In this document: positions 8,797 to 18,656 of the stretch, piece by piece | Layout: every line of letters begins with the position of its first letter | How positions within the stretch are numbered: the first letter of the stretch is position 1 | Source: Candidatus Bathyarchaeota archaeon | GTDB taxonomy: Archaea; Thermoproteota; Bathyarchaeia; Bathyarchaeales; Bathycorpusculaceae | Direction of reading: 5' to 3' | NCBI GenBank assembly: GCA_026014615.1 | Contig: JAOZHZ010000004.1 | Coordinates: 124,001-188,000 of the forward strand | DNA: 64,000 nt | Position numbers and translations under genes: made by a program | The notes under the pieces: generated by a model | Database searches by the model: none | Told to the model about the DNA's origin: nothing | What the model saw: only the letters and a program-made list of their open reading frames with translations

Positions 8797-10684
8797 GGGG
8801 GTTTGCCTGCCGTTTAAGGATAAGTAGGCTTGAAGCCAAAGCAACAAGCAGAAACAGGATTGCCCATGAAGGAAACTCGGGGACGGAGGGCGAAGGGGCT
8901 GCCGTTGGAGGAGTTGTTTGAGTTGGCTCTGGGCTGGTGGACGGCGTAGGCGAGGCGCTGGGTGAGGGACTGGGTGTTGGCGTAGGTTTTTCAGTCTGCG
9001 GTGGCTCCAAGGAGGCGACGTTGAAAGGCTTGACGGCGGGACAGTGGTCTATGTTGTTGCTGTTAATCACCCAAGGAGTATCCCATATGCCTGCCCCTGC
9101 AACTTCCGAAGCGTTGGAATACCGGGTTTGGTAGTCGCCCCAGTAGTTACCCACTTCTCCGTTATCCCAGAAGTTGCCGACGCCCTCCACGTAGCCGTTT
9201 GGGTACGCCCAAATCCCGGGTATAGAAACGTCTAAGCCGTCTTCCTGCTGGTTGCCTATGAAGTTGTTTTGGGTTATGGTGTTGTTTGAGGCGGTCATGA
9301 AGTGGTCGCTGGCGCTTTTCAGTTGTATACCCCAGCCGGTATTGTTGATAACGGTGTTTTGTAGGATGCGGTTTTGTTCGGCTTCATCGAGCAGGATGCC
9401 TTGGCTGTTGTTGTCGATGTAGTTGGCGTTGACGGTGTTTTGGGTGGTGGAGTACCAGAGTCTGATTGCCCAATCCGTACTTTGGGTGATGCGGTTCTCG
9501 GTTACGTTGTTAAAGGCGCATTCAAAAAAGCCAATGGCGATGCCACTGGTTGCAGTTATATTGTTTTGGCATATCAAGTTGGAGTTGCAGCTTTGTAGGT
9601 CAATTCCTTCGCCGTTGCCTGTCAAAGTGTTTTGGATTATGAGGTTGTTTGAGGAGCTTGAAAGGCGAATGGCGGCGCGTCCCGTGTTTCCCAGAACTTG
9701 AGCGGAAGGTGTCCCGTCAAGACCGTTCTCCAAAAACATGTTCTTTTCAATTTTGTTACTGTTTGAGGATTGAAGGTACAATGCGTTATATTTGTTGTCC
9801 GAGAAGAGGTTTTCAGTTATGGTGTTGTTTTGGGAGTCTACGAGCCATATGCCGTTTCCGTTGCCTTCTATTGAATTGTGGGTTATTGTCACGTTGGAAA
9901 CAGAGACAAGAAGCATAGCTTGACCGTTACCACTCAGATTAAAACCTTGCAGAGTCAGGTCCTTGCAGTTAAACATGGCAATGTAGCCCGCGTCTGCGGG
10001 GACTTCTCCTCCCTGCTGATTGACCAAGTATACGATGGGTTTGCCGTTGACCATATTTGAGGTGTCGATGTCGTTTGTGCTGCTTGATGAATAAGACCCC
10101 GCGGTGAAGAAGTTTGGGGTGTTGTTGTCCATGCGGTTGCTTCGGAGGGTGTTGTTGCCGCAGGAGCCCAAGTAAATGCCGTAAGTGTTGTTCGTAGCAG
10201 TGTTTCCAGTTAATGTGTTACCCGAGGAGAAGTCGTTAAGGTGGATTCCGTAGGTGTTGTTTGACAGGGTGCAGTTAACTACTGCGTTGCTTCTGTGACT
10301 GGAGGCGCCGTAGTAGTACCATGTGAACAAAACGCCGTAGGTGAAGCCGCTGATGTTTAGGTTCTGCAGGGTTATACCGTTGCGTTCTTGAAGAAAAACA
10401 CCAGCCTTGTTGTCTGTTCCCTTGATGCTGTATCCTGCGCCGTCTATGACTGCGTTGTTGCGTTCAATCACAAGCGTATACCCGACAATGTCTTCCGTTA
10501 AGCTGTAGACATTGCCAGTTCGATTTATCGGTGAAAAATCAGGGGAAACGGTTCCGTCCGCCTTGATGATTACAGCGGGTGTAGGCGTAGCCATAGGAAT
10601 GAAATTTGCTTCCGCAAAACCCACAAAAAGCAAACTTATCAGGAGTGAAGAAAGCAAAAGCAAACCAAAAGACCCTTTCTTCAT
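8789..10684 (-). CDS. NosD-like parallel beta-helix surface protein with PEF-like anchor
   Basis: Start refined to MKKGSFGLLLLSSLLIS (10684), overlapping the previous stop; Ser/Thr/Pro linker; C-term SVPEFPSWAILFLLVALASSLLILKRQANPHE. Confidence 0.87.
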   Translation of the reverse strand: MKKGSFGLLLLSSLLISLLFVGFAEANFIPMATPTPAVIIKADGTVSPDFSPINRTGNVYSLTEDIVGYTLVIERNNAVIDGAGYSIKGTDNKAGVFLQERNGITLQNLNISGFTYGVLFTWYYYGASSHRSNAVVNCTLSNNTYGIHLNDFSSGNTLTGNTATNNTYGIYLGSCGNNTLRSNRMDNNTPNFFTAGSYSSSSTNDIDTSNMVNGKPIVYLVNQQGGEVPADAGYIAMFNCKDLTLQGFNLSGNGQAMLLVSVSNVTITHNSIEGNGNGIWLVDSQNNTITENLFSDNKYNALYLQSSNSNKIEKNMFLENGLDGTPSAQVLGNTGRAAIRLSSSSNNLIIQNTLTGNGEGIDLQSCNSNLICQNNITATSGIAIGFFECAFNNVTENRITQSTDWAIRLWYSTTQNTVNANYIDNNSQGILLDEAEQNRILQNTVINNTGWGIQLKSASDHFMTASNNTITQNNFIGNQQEDGLDVSIPGIWAYPNGYVEGVGNFWDNGEVGNYWGDYQTRYSNASEVAGAGIWDTPWVINSNNIDHCPAVKPFNVASLEPPQTEKPTPTPSPSPSASPTPSTSPEPTQTTPPTAAPSPSVPEFPSWAILFLLVALASSLLILKRQANPHE

Positions 10685-12243
10685 TCGCTCGCCCTCCGTT
10701 TTTCTACAGGTCGCCACGCCAAACAGGCAGCCAAACCAAACACTGCCGCGATAACCGCCAGAGCACCTCCAATAACCAGTTCCTGAGGCACCGTTTGTTC
10801 ACTATTTGGCGCTTCCGCGGGAAGTCCCGAAGTGGAAAATGCAGATGAGTCAGATGACAGATTTATGGATGGTGCGGGAGGTAGATTTAGTGGCTCAGGA
10901 AAAGCGTAGGGTTCTGAACTCGGCGTGTAGTCGTAATCGACAGTGTAGTTACCATGAATCATTGTAGGAAGCTCGATTTTGTAGGTGGAGCCGTCCGGTT
11001 GGTTGCTCCAGTAGTTTTGGCTCCAGATGTTGTGCCCCGAGTTCCAGCCGCCCACGTCACGGCGGTTGGTAAGGAAGTTGTTTTGGGTTATGGTGTTCTG
11101 GCGGCATCCGTAGCCGATGAATATGGCATAGTTGGTGGTGTTGGCAATTGTGTTCTGGGTGATGGTATTGTTTTCGGTGTAGGATTCCGTAAGGGAGTAT
11201 GTGAAATCTACTCCGTCGGGACTACCTGCGATGAGATTCCCTCGGATGGTGTTGTTTGAGGAAGCAACCAAGTAAACGCCGTAGTGGGGATTGTTTAGCA
11301 TTTCGTTGTGGGCTACGGTGTTATTGAAAGAATCATGGAGTGATACGCTGGTTCGGCATTGGAGAATTTGGTTATTTGAGCCGCTGTTCACCCAGACGCC
11401 ACACTCAAAACCGACAAATTCAACACGTGTTACGGTTACGTTGCTGGTTTTAACGAGTAAGATACCCTTTGAATCATCGCTGCCTGTTCCTAATAAGGTG
11501 TATCCAGCACCGTCCAGTACTATGTTGTCTTTTTCTATCATAATAGAGCCGCTGATGTTGCCCTTGAACCTGTAAACGTCGCCGTCACGCTGAATCTGGT
11601 CTGTGCCTTCCACCGTACCGTCTGAAGCTATACACTTATCCGCAAAGTTGGAGGAAGCTGCAGGGTTTCCAGTTGAGGGAATCGGAGCGTCTATGTTGAA
11701 GCCTACTGTTGTTGGTAAGCTTTGGACGGCTGTGCTGTCTTGGTAGTACTCCATCCAGTGTAGCTCGCGGCTTTCTTCAGACAAATAGTAGGTTGTGCCC
11801 TCAGCGCTTACGGTAACGGTGTGATACCCACGGAATAAACCAGTCAAGTTCACTGAGTAATCCACGGTTTGGTGAGCGTTGGTTAGCCAACCGTCGTTAA
11901 CGGGGATGGTTACGTTGCCTTTGCCGTCCACGCTGTATGTTATAGCTGTGATTTTTCCTAGGCTGGCGTTGGGATAAAGTGTTTCATGGTACATTTTGAA
12001 CCATTCGTCAGGCTTGATTACGGTGAAGTAAAGAAGGATGTTGTTTTCACGGTAGGTTTGGTTGACGGCGGGCTGGTGAATAGTGATTATTGGCGGGGCT
12101 ATTTCAGGTGTTGATGGAAGGTCGTACTGGTAGAAAGGATTTGCCCACGCAGCCTCAAAGGTCCCGTCAACAGCAAACAGCAAAAAAATTACTGTTGAAA
12201 GAGCGATTATTAGGTAAAGGGGTCTGCGTTTCATTGCCATCAA
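10681..12243 (-). CDS. Beta-helix (NosD-like) surface protein with extra N-terminal domain; first gene of the array
   Basis: 520 aa; signal/TM N-terminus; Ig-like-looking N-terminal half; SNNTIRGNLI / QNTITQNNF repeats; C-terminal TM segment without a clear PEF motif. Confidence 0.8.
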   Translation of the reverse strand: MMAMKRRPLYLIIALSTVIFLLFAVDGTFEAAWANPFYQYDLPSTPEIAPPIITIHQPAVNQTYRENNILLYFTVIKPDEWFKMYHETLYPNASLGKITAITYSVDGKGNVTIPVNDGWLTNAHQTVDYSVNLTGLFRGYHTVTVSAEGTTYYLSEESRELHWMEYYQDSTAVQSLPTTVGFNIDAPIPSTGNPAASSNFADKCIASDGTVEGTDQIQRDGDVYRFKGNISGSIMIEKDNIVLDGAGYTLLGTGSDDSKGILLVKTSNVTVTRVEFVGFECGVWVNSGSNNQILQCRTSVSLHDSFNNTVAHNEMLNNPHYGVYLVASSNNTIRGNLIAGSPDGVDFTYSLTESYTENNTITQNTIANTTNYAIFIGYGCRQNTITQNNFLTNRRDVGGWNSGHNIWSQNYWSNQPDGSTYKIELPTMIHGNYTVDYDYTPSSEPYAFPEPLNLPPAPSINLSSDSSAFSTSGLPAEAPNSEQTVPQELVIGGALAVIAAVFGLAACLAWRPVEKRRASE

Positions 12244-12270
12244 AAAAAGATGGTGCCTAATGACCTAAGA

Positions 12271-12342
12271 GGTTTTTTGTAAGGATTTCTTGACCAAAAC
12301 TGAACTTTGACAAATAATGGCTTGGTCAAAGTTTCTTGACCA
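12271..12342. promoter_or_regulatory. Palindromic leader upstream of the surface-protein operon
   Basis: GTAAGGATTTCTTGACCAAAACT box plus TGGTCAA-agtttc-TTGACCA inverted repeat and an outer TTGACCAA/TTGGTCAA pair. Confidence 0.6.
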
Positions 12343-12502
12343 GAAAGGTATCGACTAATAATTATGATAGAACCTAAAGAATAGCAAAATTATCGAGGTT
12401 TTTGCCTTGAGCACACAAGGAATCTTTTTTGCAGGATACATCGAGCAGCCAATAAAGCTATAAGCATAGCACAGTTAGCCTCAACAAAGACGGGGATTAA
12501 AC

Positions 12503-13306
12503 GTGGTTGAACGAATCGTTGAAAAAGCCATCAAGAAAATTGAAGCAGTCACACCAAATCTTGATGAAATAATCGTCAACCAAGCTGTTTTGGGTCTTGG
12601 CTACACGGCGGTGAAACTGAGTAGCGGACATGCAGGGCTCTGCTACACTTTTGAAACTGAAGTAGCACAAGCCATGTCGCACTGCCAAAAAACTAACTTT
12701 GCCGGAACCATCGCAGGCACCCCTGCCTGTAAGGTAGCTGAAAAGGCAAAATCGTGGGACGTAAATGAAAGCATACTAGGTTTAGCCACTTTAAACGCTT
12801 TATCCCAAATAGCAATAGAAAAAAACCCTGATAACTACACATTCTTTAACGGTGACGCATTAGACCACATCAAATTAACAAAAGAAGACACCGTAGCCTT
12901 AGTTGGCTGCATCAAACCGTTTATCAAACCCATCCAAGAAAAAGTCAAAAAACTCTATGTTCTCGAAAGAACCGTTTCTAGACGTGAGGAAGGCATCCTA
13001 CCAGATACGGCTTGCGATCAAATCTTGCCCACCGCCGATGTCGTATTAATCACAGGAACAGCAATAGCAAACGGCACAATAGACCACCTGCTTAATTCGT
13101 CAACCAAAGCAAAAGAAATCGCCATCATCGGACCTTCAGCAGGTATCCTTCCTGAAGTTCTTTTTGAACACGGAGCCACCATTATAGGCGGAGTCAAAAT
13201 CATAGACACAGACAAAATGATGCAGATAGTGTCAGAAGGCGGCGGCACACCAGCACTCAAAGCAGCAATGCAGTTCGTAACCATCAAACCAAAGCAAACG
13301 CATTAG
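12503..13306 (+). CDS. DUF364-type (putative heavy-metal chelation) protein
   Basis: 267 aa; DUF4213/DUF364-like layout (AVLGLGYTAVKLSSGHAGLCYT; VLITGTAIANGTIDHLL; GPSAGILPEVLFEHGATIIGG). Confidence 0.75.
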   Translation: MVERIVEKAIKKIEAVTPNLDEIIVNQAVLGLGYTAVKLSSGHAGLCYTFETEVAQAMSHCQKTNFAGTIAGTPACKVAEKAKSWDVNESILGLATLNALSQIAIEKNPDNYTFFNGDALDHIKLTKEDTVALVGCIKPFIKPIQEKVKKLYVLERTVSRREEGILPDTACDQILPTADVVLITGTAIANGTIDHLLNSSTKAKEIAIIGPSAGILPEVLFEHGATIIGGVKIIDTDKMMQIVSEGGGTPALKAAMQFVTIKPKQTH

Positions 13307-13433
13307 GAAAAACATCGAAGGATTTTGATTCTGAAAAAGGAAGGCAAAAGGCAACTTAGAATCCCTCAAGCCTTCTTGTAAAGCTTTCCAGAGGGTATAG
13401 CAAGAAAAAGGGCTATTTTGTCGAAAAGGGAGC

Positions 13434-14819
13434 TTATGAGAGCTTAATGTGCATTGCTCTGAGGGCATACGCCGCTGATGTTTTCACGGCGGAGATGCCG
13501 TAGGTTCCGCCTCGTCGCATCATCTTTAACACGTAGCCGGGTCTCAGATAGAATTGTTGGTAGGCTTTGTAGCGAAGTTCCGCCAGTTTCTCCATGCTCA
13601 GCCAAGGTGTCTCAAACGTGGGTCCCGCGGTGTCGAACTTGTTGAAGTCTGTGACGCGGAGCCAGCCGTTTTTGATGACTTGGTCATACATGGGCGTGCC
13701 GGGGTAAGGCGTGGCAACGTAGAAGCCTACGTCGTCAGGATTGAGCTGTTTGACGAAATTTATGGTTTCTTTGGCGGTTTTTTCGGTTTCTCCGGGGAAG
13801 CCTAAAACCACGTTTGCTATAGTCATTAAGCCAACGTCGTGGGCGGTTTTCCAAGCTAAACGGGTCTGGTCTAGCTTGATTTTTTTGTTCATGGCGCCCA
13901 AGATTTCTTCGGAGCCAGATTCGACGCCCATCCAAACTGCGATGCACCCTGCGTCATGCATGGTTTTGAGCATTTCTCGGTCTACCATGTCTACGCGGGT
14001 TCCGCAGTCCCAAGTCATGTCTAGTTTGCGTGCGTGGAGTTCTTCGCAGATTTTTAGCACGCGATTGCGGTCAACGGAGAAGGCGTCATCGTAGAAGGTA
14101 ACTTGGTCCACGCCGTACTCGTCATGAAGGAGCTGCATTTCGTCGACTACGTTTTTGGCGCTGCGCCATCGGTAGCCTCTGCCAAACATGCGGACGGTGC
14201 TGCAGAAGTCACACCAAAACACACATCCGCGGCTGGTCATGAGGGGGAAGAGGATTTTGCCCATGCGTTTGAGGTTTTCCAGTGGCATTAGGTGATGTGC
14301 TGGAAAGGGGAGGGCGTCAAGGTCTTCGATTAGGGGGCGGTCGGGGGTGCGGACGATTTTGCCGTCTTTTCCGCGGAATGTGATGCCTAAAACTTTGCCC
14401 AGACTTGCTTTTTCCTGTAGTTTCTCGAGGAGCTCGATGAAGGTTGTTTCTCCTTCTCGTCGGACTACTACGTTTAGGCTGGGGTATTCGTTGAGGGCGT
14501 TTTCGTCCCAGAAGGTAACGTGTGAGCCGCCGAGTATGGTGACTGCGTCGGGGTGGACTTCGCGGGCTATGTCTATGAGTTGCATGGCGGACTTGTAGAG
14601 CAGGGTGGTGGCGGTTAATCCGACGACGTCAGAGGGGACGCTACTGAGGCGGGTTCGGAAGGCGGTGTAATTGAGGTGTTCGGCTTGGCAGTCGATGACG
14701 GTGACTTCGTGCCCTGCTTGTTCGGCGACTGCGCCCAAATATGCGAGCCCAAGCGGTATAAACGGAGGGTGACTGTGAACGCCTAGCGGATAAGGAGGGT
14801 TAACTAGAGTAATTTTCAT
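13434..14819 (-). CDS. B12-binding-domain radical SAM protein
   Basis: 461 aa; N-terminal cobalamin-binding-like region; MTSRGCVFWCDFC (CxxxCxxC) radical SAM motif. Confidence 0.9.
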   Translation of the reverse strand: MKITLVNPPYPLGVHSHPPFIPLGLAYLGAVAEQAGHEVTVIDCQAEHLNYTAFRTRLSSVPSDVVGLTATTLLYKSAMQLIDIAREVHPDAVTILGGSHVTFWDENALNEYPSLNVVVRREGETTFIELLEKLQEKASLGKVLGITFRGKDGKIVRTPDRPLIEDLDALPFPAHHLMPLENLKRMGKILFPLMTSRGCVFWCDFCSTVRMFGRGYRWRSAKNVVDEMQLLHDEYGVDQVTFYDDAFSVDRNRVLKICEELHARKLDMTWDCGTRVDMVDREMLKTMHDAGCIAVWMGVESGSEEILGAMNKKIKLDQTRLAWKTAHDVGLMTIANVVLGFPGETEKTAKETINFVKQLNPDDVGFYVATPYPGTPMYDQVIKNGWLRVTDFNKFDTAGPTFETPWLSMEKLAELRYKAYQQFYLRPGYVLKMMRRGGTYGISAVKTSAAYALRAMHIKLS

Positions 14820-15174
14820 GTTGACGTAGCCCTTCTGCAGGGGAATAAAAACATTCGAAGGTAATATATTGTTTTCTTAGAAAACGTGGACGTGCAGGGT
14901 TCTGGGTTTGCAAGGACAGCACGGTTTCGGAAGGGGACTTGTGAATTTGTTTGCAGAAACAAATTGATGATTTTTTGTTATTTTTTGTGACTTTGGGTGT
15001 TGTGGGGATTTTTGTTTTCTGTTGGGCGGTTAGATTTATGATTGCTTTGTAACAACGATAAGCAATAAGTTTTTATTAGTTTAGAGGTTTTTGAAAAGTT
15101 TTATCCAGTAAGCAAATGTACTAGTAAACATTCGTACCATAAAACCTATTTAAATTAAAAACCCATCACCAGCT

Positions 15175-15864
15175 ATGTCACCAGCCATAGAAACCGTGCA
15201 ACTCGAAAAAGAATACGGCGCGGGGCAACTGTCCGTCCATGCACTCCGCAACATCAACCTCCAACTCAGCAAAGGCGAATTCACCGCCATTCTGGGCGCG
15301 TCAGGCTCAGGAAAAACCACCCTGCTAAACATCCTCGGCACTTTGGACCGCCCAACCAGCGGAAAAGTCCTCATAGACGGCAAAGACCTCGCCAGCCTAA
15401 ACGAAAAAGGCTTAGTTAAGCTTAGGCGCGAAAAAATCGGTTTCATATTCCAATTCTACAACCTCATGCCCGTGCTCACAGCCTTTGAAAACGTGGAGTT
15501 GCCTATGATTATTAGCGGGGTGCCCAAAAAGGAAGCTCAGAAACGAGCCGACGAACTGTTAGCCGCTGTCGGTTTACAAGACCGCGCCAGCCCCCGCCCC
15601 GACGAACTCAGCGGGGGACAACAGCAGCGTGTCGCCGTTGCCCGAGCCCTCGCTAACAAGCCGACCGTGATTTTAGCCGACGAACCTACAGGCGACCTTG
15701 ACTCAGCAACAGGCGAACAAGTCCTGAACCTACTGCTGCAACTTTCCAAAAAGCAGGGCACCACAGTTTTGGCGGCTACCCATGACATCTCAATTCTGAA
15801 GCTGGCTGATCGCGCAGTAAGAATGAAGGATGGGCAAATCGTCTCCGACGAAAAACTCAGGTGA
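15175..15864 (+). CDS. ABC transporter ATP-binding protein (MacB/LolD-like)
   Basis: Walker A GASGSGKTT, signature LSGGQQQRVAVARAL, Walker B VILADEPTGDLD. Confidence 0.95.
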   Translation: MSPAIETVQLEKEYGAGQLSVHALRNINLQLSKGEFTAILGASGSGKTTLLNILGTLDRPTSGKVLIDGKDLASLNEKGLVKLRREKIGFIFQFYNLMPVLTAFENVELPMIISGVPKKEAQKRADELLAAVGLQDRASPRPDELSGGQQQRVAVARALANKPTVILADEPTGDLDSATGEQVLNLLLQLSKKQGTTVLAATHDISILKLADRAVRMKDGQIVSDEKLR

Positions 15865-18587
15865 CACCCGTGTCTCTGTTTAAAGTTTCCCTGCTTCAAC
15901 TCAAACGAAAAAAGTTCCGAACAGCTGTCCTTGTTGTAAGCGTGATGCTTGCGCTGAGTCTTCTTGTAGGGCTAAATGCGGGCGTCGATGGACTGCAAAA
16001 AACCTACAACGACTTGGTTGGCAACAGCTTAGGCTACACTGACATTATCGTCAAGTCCAATGTGACAGCCCCAGCCTTCAGCACACAACCACTTGAGTTA
16101 CTGCTCCAAAATGAACCCATCGCGGCTTATTCATTCAGGGTCCAGTATTGGATGCCTTTTGCTTCGGCAGATGGACATTTTAACGGGACAAGCGGTGGAT
16201 ACCTACTTGGAATCAATCCAGAAGCGGACGAGAATTTTGGTTCTTACAAGATTTCCGAAGGCAATTATGCATCCATCACCCAAGCGTTGGAAGAAGGCAA
16301 CAATTCGTGTGTGCTTAGCGAGAGCTTCGCTCAGAGGCTAAACCTGCACGCAGGAGACATATTGATGCTGGGCTACTATAACCTTAGCGAATCCTTGCCT
16401 GCAGCGCCCTCACAAACCCTGAACCTGACCGTTGCATGCATCATACAGGATTACGGCAGAACATACTGGTTTGACCCTGAAGACCCAACCACCTTCAGAA
16501 GGGTCAACTCGGACATAACCATAAACCTGAACGTCGCCCAAGCCCTCTTTTACCTCAATCAGATTGAAGCAATCCAAGCCTACATTCACCTTGAAGACCT
16601 AAAACAAGCCCAAAACGTGCACGCCAGCTTACAAAAGGGGTTAGGCTCCGATTATTCTGTGGGAAACTTGAAAGCGACCATGTACGAAAGCGTCCAACAG
16701 AACTTTTCCACGTACAACACAATCACCTACATCGTCGGCGGCATGGCACTGATGATTGCCGCGATGCTTCTGCTAAACACGATGCTGACTAACGTGAGTG
16801 AACGCAAACGAGAAATCGGCATACTGCGTTCGGTGGGCGCGTCAAAAACGCAGGTGTTTGGCATGTTCATGACGGAGCTGCTGCCAGTCACGCTTCTCGG
16901 CGCCTTGGCTAGCATTCCTTTATCTATGGTCGCAGCAAGCCTAATCACCTCAATTTTGCCCGCAATCTACGTCGACAACGTAGGCACTGCATCTGCCGTG
17001 GAATTTAGTTTCCCTCTTTCGACCTTGATAAGTGGTTTAGCAATCGGCGTAGTCATGACGTTGTTTGTTGGTTTTGTGCCAGCGTTGCTTGCTTGCAGAG
17101 TTAACCCTGTTGAAGCCCTGCATCCCCAAATGCGCAGCTTCCACACAAGAAAAAAAGCGAGGTTTCTGCTGCCCAGCGCAGGTTTTATCCTGACTCTGCT
17201 TGGGCTGTTTCTGGTGCAAAACGGCTTCTCAGCGTCCACTTCATGGTTCCCCACAGCAACCGTCCTGCTCGGATACGTCGCCACGCTAGTAGGCGCTGTA
17301 CTGTTGGCTTCCGCGCTTCTGTCACCGCTTTCGAAAGCGTTTGCGCAACTGTTAAAGCCCTTCATAGCACGCGCCTCCGTTATTGTGCATCGCAATATTC
17401 TGCTGAACTTTAGGCGCTCCGTCTTCTCCTACGGGGCATTAGCCATTTCGATTGCTGTTCTTGTTTCGTTTAGTTCTCTTGTGACAACAGCAGCTTCCTA
17501 TAACTTAGAGGTTGATAAGCAGTCCGTCGGCGCTGACGTTCAGATTTGGGTGAATGCACCAGTCAATTTTGCTGACCAGTTGGAAGCCGTGGAGGGCGTG
17601 CGGAACGTTGCGGGCGTTGGGTACGTCAGTTATAGGCAGAGCAACATGACCTTCAACAGTCACCAGCAAGACAACATAATGATAACAGGCATAGCGTCAG
17701 AGGAGTATTTTGCCACCATTTACGAGACCCACCTGACGAACACGTTAAACGACATGACCACTGAGCAGGTTTACGCCCTTTTGAACGCAGGCGAGGGCAA
17801 AGTCATATTGCAAGATGCGTTAGCCAGAAACTTGACCGTGCAGGTCGGCGACACCCTCACATGGAGCATAACCAACCAAACAGGCACCTACAAGCAAGAC
17901 TTGCAGGTGATTGCTACGGCGGATTTTGTCGCGGGCAGGTGGGAAACAATCTCCAAGTTCGCACAAGGATACTACGCAGCCATAGTCAGCTTCGGTGACA
18001 TGCAAGGGTTTAGGCATTCGCTGTTGGCTTCGAACTTGGACGAGTTCTACGTTTCTCTTGACTCTTCAGCAAACGTAACCCAAGTAGTTAACGATTTAAA
18101 CCAAGCCTGCTACGACGCGGGCTACAGCCCAACCATCTACACAGCCAAAGAGACCTTAGCTCAGACACAGGCGAGTTTTGACCAGACGGAGATGCTGGCG
18201 GTATCGGTGACTGCTTTCTTTTTAGTTGTGGGAGCTTTGGGAATAACCGCAGCTACAGCATACACAGTGGTTGAGCGAAAACGGGAAATCGCTGTCCTGA
18301 CAGCTTTGGGCATGGATAAACGTCAAAATCGAATAGTCATTGCGGGGGAAGCGTTACTGTTGGCGTTCATCGGAACGGTTGTAGGGTTGGTTTCAGGTCT
18401 GGGGCTTTCCCTGTTTGCCATAAACGCGATTCCTTGGTGGGCTAATGCCCCTGCACCTTCGCTGGTTCTGTCACCGTTTACGCTGGCAGTTGCCGTAGTA
18501 GTCATCGTGGTTTCAGCAGTACTAAGCGCGGTTTACCCAGCCAACCGCATATCCAAACTCAACACAGTAGACGCACTCCGAGAATAA
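15861..18587 (+). CDS. ABC transporter permease, FtsX/MacB-like, two FtsX modules
   Basis: 908 aa; GTG start overlapping upstream stop (GTGA); NVSERKREIGILRSVGASKTQVFGMF and VVERKREIAVLTALGMDKRQ FtsX signatures. Confidence 0.92.
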   Translation: MTPVSLFKVSLLQLKRKKFRTAVLVVSVMLALSLLVGLNAGVDGLQKTYNDLVGNSLGYTDIIVKSNVTAPAFSTQPLELLLQNEPIAAYSFRVQYWMPFASADGHFNGTSGGYLLGINPEADENFGSYKISEGNYASITQALEEGNNSCVLSESFAQRLNLHAGDILMLGYYNLSESLPAAPSQTLNLTVACIIQDYGRTYWFDPEDPTTFRRVNSDITINLNVAQALFYLNQIEAIQAYIHLEDLKQAQNVHASLQKGLGSDYSVGNLKATMYESVQQNFSTYNTITYIVGGMALMIAAMLLLNTMLTNVSERKREIGILRSVGASKTQVFGMFMTELLPVTLLGALASIPLSMVAASLITSILPAIYVDNVGTASAVEFSFPLSTLISGLAIGVVMTLFVGFVPALLACRVNPVEALHPQMRSFHTRKKARFLLPSAGFILTLLGLFLVQNGFSASTSWFPTATVLLGYVATLVGAVLLASALLSPLSKAFAQLLKPFIARASVIVHRNILLNFRRSVFSYGALAISIAVLVSFSSLVTTAASYNLEVDKQSVGADVQIWVNAPVNFADQLEAVEGVRNVAGVGYVSYRQSNMTFNSHQQDNIMITGIASEEYFATIYETHLTNTLNDMTTEQVYALLNAGEGKVILQDALARNLTVQVGDTLTWSITNQTGTYKQDLQVIATADFVAGRWETISKFAQGYYAAIVSFGDMQGFRHSLLASNLDEFYVSLDSSANVTQVVNDLNQACYDAGYSPTIYTAKETLAQTQASFDQTEMLAVSVTAFFLVVGALGITAATAYTVVERKREIAVLTALGMDKRQNRIVIAGEALLLAFIGTVVGLVSGLGLSLFAINAIPWWANAPAPSLVLSPFTLAVAVVVIVVSAVLSAVYPANRISKLNTVDALRE

Positions 18588-18656
18588 CTAGACTAAAACA
18601 ACTAAAAACAGAATTCAAATACCTACGTATTCAAAAAAGCGGAGAAGAAGAAGCCG

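Noticed and set aside
208-12132. Many plus-strand ORFs (60-130 aa) across 0-12 kb
   Set aside because: Antisense shadows of the Asn/Thr-rich beta-helix repeats; no independent start context or recognisable domains.
15100-15174. AATGT-N8-ACATT and GTAC repeats upstream of the ABC operon
   Set aside because: Arms are too short to separate from chance in an AT-rich promoter.
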